From positions 1 to 5,409 of the forward strand of contig JAODNF010000112.1 in NCBI GenBank assembly GCA_025464915.1: 5,409 bases of DNA. The letters are read 5' to 3'. The stretch is from Frankiales bacterium (GTDB lineage: Bacteria > Actinomycetota > Actinomycetes > Mycobacteriales > SCTD01). Below the pieces are notes generated by a model. That model did not search any database. It worked only from the letters and a program-made list of their open reading frames with translations, and had not been told where the DNA came from. The position numbers and the translations under genes are program-made. Below are positions 1 through 4,329 of the stretch, piece by piece (position 1 is the first letter of the stretch; each line of letters starts with the position of its first letter).

Positions 1-676
1 CGAGCAGCGCCTCGGCGGGGACGCGGACGTCGCGGAGCACGAGCTCAGCGGTGTCGCAGGAGCGGAGGCCGAGCTTGCCGTGGATCTTGCGGGACTCGAA
101 GCCGGGTGTGTCGTTGGGGACCAGGAAGGCGCTGACGCCGCGGGCACCGGGGCCGCCGGTGCGCGCCATGAACAGCGTGACGCCTGCGATCGTCCCGTTG
201 GTGATGAAGATCTTGGTGCCGTTGAGGACGTAGGACCCGTCGGCCTGCTTCACGGCGCTCGCCTGCAGGTCGGCGGGGTTGGAGCCGAAGTCGGGCTCGG
301 TCAGCCCGAAGCAGCCCAGCACCTCCCCGGTGGCCATCCGCGGCAGCCACTGCTGCTTCTGGTCCTCGGTGCCCCAGCGCGCGATCGAGCCCGCGACCAG
401 GCCGAGGTGCACCGAGACGATCGACCGGACGTTCGCGTCGCCGCGTCCGAGCTCCTCGATGTAGAGCACGTAGGACAGCGGGTCACCGCCACCGCCGCCG
501 TACTCCTCCGGGATGGACAGGCCGATGAAGCCGGTCTCGCGGAGCCCGTCGAGGGCCTCCTGCGGGAAGCGCTCCTCGCGGTCGTTCTGCAGTGCACGAG
601 GGGCGACGACGTCGTCCACCCACTCCTTGACCGCCTTCTTGACGGCGTCCTGCTCCGGGCTGAGCGTGAGGTCCAT
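1..676 (-). CDS. Acyl-CoA dehydrogenase, N-terminal part (cut by window edge)
   Basis: This is a flavoprotein that would oxidise an acyl-CoA to the 2,3-enoyl-CoA and pass electrons to ETF in the cytoplasm. From the ATG at 674-676, 225 codons are open to the left edge. Residues about 5-117 form the N-terminal helical domain (starting LTLSPEQDAVKKAV, with IPEEYGGGGGDPLSY near 55-69). Residues 121-215 are the middle beta domain, with the family signature GCFGLTEPDFGSNPAD at 121-136, NGTKIFITNG at 152-161 and KIHGKLGLRS at 197-206. The signature has Asn (GSN) where Asp (GSD) is usual. The C-terminal helical domain with the catalytic Glu lies outside the window, so the chain-length class cannot be assigned. 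Short-chain or glutaryl-CoA-like enzymes are the nearest resemblance. There is no Shine-Dalgarno sequence before the ATG, but a -10-like TAGTCT sits at leaderless spacing. The helix-turn-helix gene ends 20 bp upstream on the same strand. Confidence 0.95.
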   Translation of the reverse strand, partial: MDLTLSPEQDAVKKAVKEWVDDVVAPRALQNDREERFPQEALDGLRETGFIGLSIPEEYGGGGGDPLSYVLYIEELGRGDANVRSIVSVHLGLVAGSIARWGTEDQKQQWLPRMATGEVLGCFGLTEPDFGSNPADLQASAVKQADGSYVLNGTKIFITNGTIAGVTLFMARTGGPGARGVSAFLVPNDTPGFESRKIHGKLGLRSCDTAELVLRDVRVPAEALL

Positions 677-682
677 ACCGCC

Positions 683-688
683 AGACTA
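683..688 (-). promoter_or_regulatory. -10 box of a probable leaderless promoter for the acyl-CoA dehydrogenase
   Basis: On the minus strand this reads TAGTCT, matching TAnnnT, and lies at -12 to -7 relative to the A of the ATG at 676. Six bases (GGCGGT) separate it from the start codon. That is the spacing expected when transcription begins at the start codon itself. GGCGGT is not a convincing ribosome binding site at that distance. No good -35 is visible, which is common in actinobacteria. Confidence 0.5.
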
Positions 689-696
689 AGCGCGCG

Positions 697-906
697 TCAG
701 GCCTTCTTCTTGCGGGTGGCGCCCCCGCGCCCGCGCAGGCTCGCGCCGGCCTCGCTGAGGATGCGGTGGACGAAGCCGTAGGAGCGGCCGTGCTCCTCGG
801 CGAGGGCTCGGATGGAGGCGCCGCCCTCGTACTTCTTCTTGAGCTGGGTGGAGAGCGAGTCCCGGTCTCCCCCGGTGACCCTCGTCCCCTTCTTGAGCTC
901 CGTCAC
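697..906 (-). CDS. Small actinobacterial helix-turn-helix protein
   Basis: A 69-residue basic protein, probably a DNA-binding regulator; its targets are unknown. Residues 4-25 (LKKGTRVTGGDRDSLSTQLKKK) lead into a helix-turn-helix at about 30-54 (ASIRALAEEHG, RSYGFVHRILSEAG). A basic tail follows, with RGRGG (58-62) and a final KKKA. The ORF could start at a GTG at 942 (81 residues). I chose the internal GTG at 904-906 because GGAGAGG lies 2 bases upstream of it, putting the GGAG core 5 bases from the start. The protein then begins MTELKKGTRVTG, as I recall for its relatives, and the longer version would have to be read through a strong hairpin. The short conserved type is widespread in actinobacteria, but I know no firm gene name. 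It lies 20 bp upstream of the acyl-CoA dehydrogenase gene and may be co-transcribed with it. Confidence 0.88.
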   Translation of the reverse strand: MTELKKGTRVTGGDRDSLSTQLKKKYEGGASIRALAEEHGRSYGFVHRILSEAGASLRGRGGATRKKKA

Positions 907-908
907 GG

Positions 909-915
909 CCTCTCC
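909..915 (-). promoter_or_regulatory. Ribosome binding site deciding the start of the helix-turn-helix gene
   Basis: The minus strand reads GGAGAGG followed by CC and the GTG at 906. It is the clearest Shine-Dalgarno sequence in the window. It supports the 69-residue form over the 81-residue form starting at 942. Confidence 0.7.
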
Positions 916-928
916 ATCCTCCTCGTCG

Positions 929-948
929 AGGGCGGTCGTCACCGCCCT
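929..948. repeat. Perfect 8-bp inverted repeat with 4-base loop upstream of the helix-turn-helix gene
   Basis: The arms AGGGCGGT (929-936) and ACCGCCCT (941-948) are exact reverse complements around the loop CGTC (937-940). It lies 22 bp upstream of the chosen GTG at 906 and 33 bp downstream of the GNAT stop. It could be an operator, possibly bound by the helix-turn-helix protein itself, or the stem of a terminator for the GNAT transcript. There is no T-run after either arm, so an intrinsic terminator of classical form is not supported. Confidence 0.6.
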
Positions 949-981
949 GGTCCGCCCCTACCGCAGATCACGGCGTTCCAA

Positions 982-1776
982 TCACCCTTCCGCGGTGAAG
1001 ATCACGGCGTCGTAGGCCGGCTCGAAACCGAGTCCCGTCAGGAAGCGCTCGACCAGACCACCCGCCTCGGACTGCGCCCACACCAGCCGGGCCCCGCGCT
1101 GCAGCAACGTCGTCGCCACGGCGCTCGCCAGTGCCCGGCCGCAGCGGCGCCCCCGCGCGTGCCGGGCGACGCTCACCTCGACCAGCTGCCCGACCGCGCC
1201 GTGCTGGAAGCCGGTCGCGACGCCCACCAGCTCGCCGCCCTGCCAGGCGCCGAACGCGACGTGCCGGGGGTCGTCCAGCCGGTGCCCCTGGACCACCTGC
1301 AGCCGCTTCCCCACCGTCAGCGACCAGTCGTGAGCCGAGGCGATGAGCGGACCGACGAACCCCTCGAGATCCTCCGGCAGCGGCCGGGTGAGGATCCCCG
1401 GCTCGCCCTCGACCAGCTGGAGCGGGTCGGTGAGGAGCATCGTCGTGACCTCCTCCGCCGCCTCGTAGCCGCACTCCTCGGCGAGCAGGTCCAGCTCCGG
1501 CGCGCTCGAGGGGCTCGCCAGCACCACGACCTGGTGCTTGCCCACCTCGGCCCAGAGCAGCGGCAGCGACAGCAGCGTCTTCTCGACCGCCCCGAGGTCG
1601 CCGTCGAGCCCGCTGGCGAAGCTGCCAACGGCCACCGGGTTGTCGGGGTTGAGCACGAGGTGGCCCGCGCCGAAGGCGAAGGCCGACCCGTACCGGACCT
1701 GGCTGAGCAGCCGTTGACCCTCTTCCAGGGTCCGTGCGAGACCCACCCGCCGGTCGTCGTCGAGCTCCAGCGCCAC
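982..1776 (-). CDS. GNAT family N-acetyltransferase, tandem-domain form
   Basis: A 264-residue cytoplasmic protein expected to transfer an acyl group from acyl-CoA to an amine; the substrate is unknown. The C-terminal half (about 125-264) is a GNAT domain. A beta strand, VAFGAWQGGELVGVATGF (173-190), precedes motif A, VEVSVARHARGRRCGRALAS (199-218). Within motif A, RRCGRA fits the acetyl-CoA pyrophosphate loop [QR]xxGx[GA]. The domain ends with the usual FLTGLGFEPAYDAVIF. The N-terminal half has no loop motif but ends LLAEECGYEAAEEVTTMLL (97-115), which resembles the last helix and strand of a second, degenerate GNAT domain. The open frame runs further upstream to 1989, but those residues are Arg-rich and low in complexity and would be antisense to the MFS gene. 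The GTG at 1774-1776 is preferred because it begins the natural-looking sequence and has TACGGT exactly at -12 to -7. The gene is divergent from the MFS gene. Confidence 0.85.
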   Translation of the reverse strand: MALELDDDRRVGLARTLEEGQRLLSQVRYGSAFAFGAGHLVLNPDNPVAVGSFASGLDGDLGAVEKTLLSLPLLWAEVGKHQVVVLASPSSAPELDLLAEECGYEAAEEVTTMLLTDPLQLVEGEPGILTRPLPEDLEGFVGPLIASAHDWSLTVGKRLQVVQGHRLDDPRHVAFGAWQGGELVGVATGFQHGAVGQLVEVSVARHARGRRCGRALASAVATTLLQRGARLVWAQSEAGGLVERFLTGLGFEPAYDAVIFTAEG

Positions 1777-1782
1777 AGCTCC

Positions 1783-1788
1783 ACCGTA
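1783..1788 (-). promoter_or_regulatory. -10 box of a probable leaderless promoter for the GNAT gene
   Basis: The minus strand reads TACGGT (TAnnnT), and six bases (GGAGCT) separate it from the GTG at 1776. This is the same geometry as at the acyl-CoA dehydrogenase start. GGAG also occurs in the spacer, but only 2 bases from the GTG, which is too close for a normal ribosome binding site. Confidence 0.5.
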
Positions 1789-1810
1789 AGTCGGGTGCTC
1801 GGGTGCCGGC

Positions 1811-1825
1811 GCACTGGCACAGTGC
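1811..1825. repeat. Palindrome between divergent GNAT and MFS genes, candidate operator
   Basis: GCACTG (1811-1816) and CAGTGC (1820-1825) are exact reverse complements with the 3-base spacer GCA. The element sits within the 53-bp divergent intergenic region and ends 5 bases before the MFS start. A 9-base direct repeat GTGCCGGCG (1803-1811 and 1822-1830) flanks and overlaps it. A repressor bound here could block both promoters. GC-rich DNA makes short palindromes common, so this is only a candidate. Confidence 0.4.
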
Positions 1826-1829
1826 CGGC

Positions 1830-3067
1830 GTGAGCACCGCGACCCACGTCGACCCGGAGCCGCTCCCCGGACCAGGCCGGGTCTCGGTGCTGCGGCACCC
1901 GCCCTTCCGGCTGCTGTTCGCCGGTCAGGCGCTCTCCGCCGTCGGAGACCGGCTGTTCCTCGTCGCGACGCCGTTCGCCGTCCTCGCAATCCCGGGGGCC
2001 GACGCCTCCGACGTCGGCCTCGTCATCGGCGCCTCCGCCCTGTCGCTCGCGGTCTGCGTCCTCATCGGCGGCGTCGTCGCAGACCGGGTGCCGCGCCGCC
2101 TGACGATGCTGGTCTCGGACGTCGTGCGGGGAGTCGTGCAGGCGATCGGCGCGGCGCTGCTGCTCACCGATCGCGCGACGGTCATGCAGTTCGTGGTGCT
2201 GATGCTGGTCTACGGCGCAGCGGAGGCGTTCTTCCGGCCGGCGATGCTCGGGCTCATCCCCCAGGTCGTCGACCCGGGCGAGGAGCAACCGGCGAACGCG
2301 CTGCTCGCCCTCACCGCCAACGTGTCGATGGTCCTGGCTCCCGCCATCGGTGGCGTCCTGGTCGCCGTCATCGGACCCGGCGGCTCTCTCGCCGTCGATG
2401 CCGCCACGTTCGCCGCCAGTGCGCTCTCCCTGCTGATGCTCCGGCCGCGACCGGCCGCTCCCGTGGAGAGGTCCTCCTTCGCGAAGGACCTGGCCGGTGG
2501 CTTCCACGAGGTCCGCTCCCGCAGCTGGGTGTGGTCCGCGATGCTCGCCTTCTCGGCGTACCACGCCTTGGTCCTGCCCGCGGTCTTCGTCCTCGGCCCG
2601 CTGGTGGCTTCCGAGATCCGTGACGGTGCCACCTCCTGGGGGTGGATCTCGGCCGGCTTCGGCGCGGGTGCGGTCGCGGGGTCGCTCGTCGCGCTGCGGT
2701 GGCAGCCCTCTCGCCCGGGTCTCGTCATCGGCGCGACGCTGTCGGTCGCTTCCGCCCAGGGCTGGATCTGCGCCTCCTCCATGCCCACCTGGGCCGTCAC
2801 CGGCCTCGAAGCCGTCACCGGTGTCGGTGTCTCCATCTGCTTCACGGTCTGGGAGACCCAGCTGCAGCAGCTTCGCAGTCTCGCGTGTCGAGCTTCGACT
2901 ACCTCGGATCACTGACCCTGATGCCGGTCGGACTGGCAGCCGTCGGACCGCTAGCGACAGAGGTCGGCGTCCGTACCACGGCCGTAGGCGCCTCCGTCGT
3001 CACCGCCACGGTCTGCCTGGCCGTCGCCCTCTCGGGAGGGCTGCGGCGCCTGCGCCCCGCTGAATGA
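1830..3067 (+). pseudogene. MFS transporter, frameshifted near its C-terminus
   Basis: An inner-membrane secondary transporter of the MFS_3/enterobactin-exporter-like type; the substrate is unknown and drug or siderophore efflux is typical of such proteins. From the GTG at 1830 the frame encodes about ten membrane helices (roughly 27-52, 61-83, 92-113, 117-140, 157-182, 186-204, 233-260, 268-290, 296-317, 320-342). MFS motif A, GGVVADRVPRR (80-90), lies between helices 2 and 3. After WETQLQQ (341-347) the frame loses similarity and stops at 2913-2915, giving 361 residues. The expected continuation, SRVSSFDYLGSLTLMPVG, is in the -1 frame from 2879 and runs through two more helices to the TGA at 3065-3067. 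The joined product would be about 410 residues, the usual family size. No slippery heptamer is seen, so mutation or sequencing error is likelier than programmed frameshifting. The ORF extends upstream to 1734, but the GTG at 1830 starts the plausible N-terminus. There is no good ribosome binding site; CACAGT sits at -12 to -7 and keeps the A and last T of a -10 box. Confidence 0.85.
2871..2881 (+). other. Frameshift site in the MFS gene
   Basis: Up to 2870 the 1830 frame reads WETQLQQ. From 2879 the -1 frame reads SRVSSFDYLGSL. In relatives I recall, about seven residues separate these two motifs (about 21 bases), but here only 8 bases (2871-2878) do. The simplest explanation is a deletion of about 13 bases. 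The region is CTGCAGCAGCTTCGCAG, rich in CAG and GCAG repeats that could promote slippage. Confidence 0.75.
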
Positions 3068-3070
3068 GGC

Positions 3071-3379
3071 TCAGGACTCCAGCTCATCGAGCAGCTGCTC
3101 ACGGGTGCGCCATCCGACCGGAGGTACGGCGACGCGCACCAGGTGCGTCGGGGAGCCGTCCGCGGTCGGCACCGCCGCGTCCACGGTGAGCACCTGCCAG
3201 CCCTCCTGCTGCCACTCGGCGCAGATCCGGTCGACCTCGCCCCGGTTACCGACGAGGGTGATGGCGCGCTGCGCCCACTGGGGCTCAGGAACGACGACCG
3301 AGGCGGTCCTGCGGCGGCGAAGCACTCCGGAAGCCTGCCTCGCTGCGCGCTCCACAAACCCGGCCGAGGTCAGGTCCAC
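3071..3379 (-). CDS. Conserved-looking hypothetical protein, 102 residues
   Basis: I do not recognise this protein. It starts at the GTG at 3377-3379 and overlaps the end of the hydroxy acid dehydrogenase gene by 10 bp, which suggests translational coupling; no strong ribosome binding site is present. A second GTG, at 3353-3355, would give a protein 8 residues shorter. The N-terminus is basic (VERAARQASGVLRRRR, about 9-24). It is followed by an alternating strand-helix-strand stretch: RAITLVGNRGEVDRICAEW, then QEGWQVLTVDAAVP, then THLVRVAVPP. The GWQVL element after a helix faintly resembles small DUF4177-like folds, but the match is too weak for a family call. No signal peptide or membrane helix is seen, so it should be cytoplasmic. 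It is the last gene of the minus-strand run. Its stop codon is 3 bp from the MFS stop on the other strand. Confidence 0.75.
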   Translation of the reverse strand: MDLTSAGFVERAARQASGVLRRRRTASVVVPEPQWAQRAITLVGNRGEVDRICAEWQQEGWQVLTVDAAVPTADGSPTHLVRVAVPPVGWRTREQLLDELES

Positions 3380-4317
3380 CCGTTCGGAGCAGTGACCAGC
3401 GACGCGTCGACGTCGGCCACGGTCGCGCAGCCCGCGAGGCCCATGACGTGGGCGAGGTCGTCGGCGACGGCGCGCAGGCAGGTCTCGACACCCGCGGAAC
3501 CGCCCGACGCGAGGCCCCAGAGGACCGGCTTGCCCAGGAGCACGGCATCGGCGCCGAGCGCGAGGGCGACCAGGAGGTCGAGACCGCTGCGGATGGCGCC
3601 GTCGACGAGGACCGGTGCGCGACCGGCCACCGCGTCGACGACCTCGGACAGGGCCGCTGCGGTCGAGACGGTGCGACCGAGCTGCCGGCCGCCGTGGTTG
3701 CTGACGACGAGGCCGGCGGCGCCTGCGTCGAGGCAGGCCTCGGCATCGTCGCGGCGCAGGACGCCCTTGACGAGCACGGGCAGGCCGGTCCGGGTCGTGA
3801 GCCAGTCGATGTCCTGCAGGGTGGCGGGGGCCTGGTCCAGGTCGCCGAGAGGCGCGCGACGGGCCGTCCCGAGGTAGGGGGTGTCCCCCGTCAGGACGAC
3901 TGCCGTGGCACCGAGGTCACGGGCCCTCAGGCAGGCATCCAGGGTGATCGCCCTGTCCTGCAGGACGTAAGCCTGCCACCAGCCGGTGCCCTCGAACGGG
4001 ACGGACGCACGCATCGACCAGACCATGAGCGAACCGGCCGCCGCGGCACCTGCCGCAGTCGCCCTCTCGGCATCGGGGTGCACGCGGTCGTGGAAGGCAG
4101 TCGGGCCCACCAGTACGGGGGCGGCGACCGCCGTACCCAGGACCGTGGCTGTCGTCGTCACGGAGGAGACGTCGCGAAGGACGTGCGGTCGGAAGCGGTA
4201 CGAGGACCAGCCGCCTGCGGCACCGGGCTGGTCGGTCCCGTCGTCGATCCAGGTCAGGACCGCTGGGTCGACCAGCTCTCTCGCGCGCGCCTCCTGGGCG
4301 GCTAGCAGCGGGTGCAC
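3370..4317 (-). CDS. FMN-dependent alpha-hydroxy acid dehydrogenase/oxidase (lactate or glycolate oxidase family), compact form
   Basis: A cytoplasmic TIM-barrel flavoenzyme expected to oxidise a 2-hydroxy acid to the 2-oxo acid; the substrate is unknown. Of 315 residues, the recognisable elements in order are: YRFRPHVLRDVS (40-51), PVLVGPTAFHDRVHPDAE (67-84), WWQAYVLQDR (113-122, with Gln115 and Tyr117), LTGDTP (142-147), LVKG (182-185, Lys184 binding FMN), SNHGGRQL (206-213, catalytic His208 and substrate-binding Arg211), VDGAIRSG (238-245, Asp239 and Arg243) and GADAVLLGKPVLWGLA (255-270). Two things are odd. The family is usually 350-400 residues, and here the variable loop after LTGDTP and the stretch before WWQAY are short. 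Also Trp23 stands where the substrate-binding Tyr (Tyr24 in spinach glycolate oxidase) is expected, and Lys263 replaces the usual Arg in the phosphate-binding loop. The GTG at 4315-4317 begins MHPLLAAQEARAREL. There is no Shine-Dalgarno sequence, but TAGCCT lies at leaderless -10 spacing. The GH13 gene ends 9 bp upstream. Confidence 0.92.
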   Translation of the reverse strand: MHPLLAAQEARARELVDPAVLTWIDDGTDQPGAAGGWSSYRFRPHVLRDVSSVTTTATVLGTAVAAPVLVGPTAFHDRVHPDAERATAAGAAAAGSLMVWSMRASVPFEGTGWWQAYVLQDRAITLDACLRARDLGATAVVLTGDTPYLGTARRAPLGDLDQAPATLQDIDWLTTRTGLPVLVKGVLRRDDAEACLDAGAAGLVVSNHGGRQLGRTVSTAAALSEVVDAVAGRAPVLVDGAIRSGLDLLVALALGADAVLLGKPVLWGLASGGSAGVETCLRAVADDLAHVMGLAGCATVADVDASLVTAPNGWT

Positions 4318-4323
4318 GTGCGC

Positions 4324-4329
4324 AGGCTA
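4324..4329 (-). promoter_or_regulatory. -10 box of a possible leaderless promoter for the hydroxy acid dehydrogenase
   Basis: The minus strand reads TAGCCT (TAnnnT) at -12 to -7 from the GTG at 4317, with GCGCAC between. Its first three bases are the TAG stop codon of the GH13 gene. It could give an internal leaderless transcript in addition to read-through from the GH13 gene. No -35 is evident. Confidence 0.4.

Noticed and set aside
691..720. AT-hook in the C-terminal tail of the helix-turn-helix protein
   Set aside because: The tail has RGRGG, not the RGRP core of an AT-hook, and a basic tail alone is not enough.
80..781. A 233-codon plus-strand open frame across the acyl-CoA dehydrogenase and helix-turn-helix genes
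   Set aside because: It is antisense to two recognisable genes, and its translation is low-complexity Ala/Gly/Arg/Leu with no family features. Such long antisense frames are expected in GC-rich DNA.
976..981. TTGGAA on the minus strand as a -35 element for the helix-turn-helix gene
   Set aside because: The only -10-like partner, TAGGGG, is 15 bases away and lacks the final T of TAnnnT. Both matches are too weak to list as a promoter.
766..1833. A 355-codon plus-strand open frame opposite the GNAT gene
   Set aside because: It is a shadow of the GNAT gene on the other strand, rich in Arg, Pro and Gln, and has no recognisable domain.
2866..2885. Programmed -1 frameshifting in the MFS gene
   Set aside because: No X XXY YYZ slippery heptamer or downstream pseudoknot is visible, and the linker is shorter than expected from relatives. 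Deletion or sequencing error fits better.
1317..2912. A 531-codon minus-strand open frame opposite the MFS gene
   Set aside because: It is the longest frame in the window but is Arg/Asp/Gly/Glu-rich, has no fold-like pattern, and lies antisense to a clear membrane transporter.
3045..3056. Short hairpin GGCG-CCTG-CGCC near the MFS stop as a terminator
   Set aside because: The stem is only 4 bp, lies within the coding sequence and has no T-run. Such stems are frequent in this base composition.
3448..4305. A 285-codon plus-strand open frame opposite the hydroxy acid dehydrogenase
   Set aside because: It is antisense to a gene with all family motifs, and its composition is typical of a GC-driven shadow frame.
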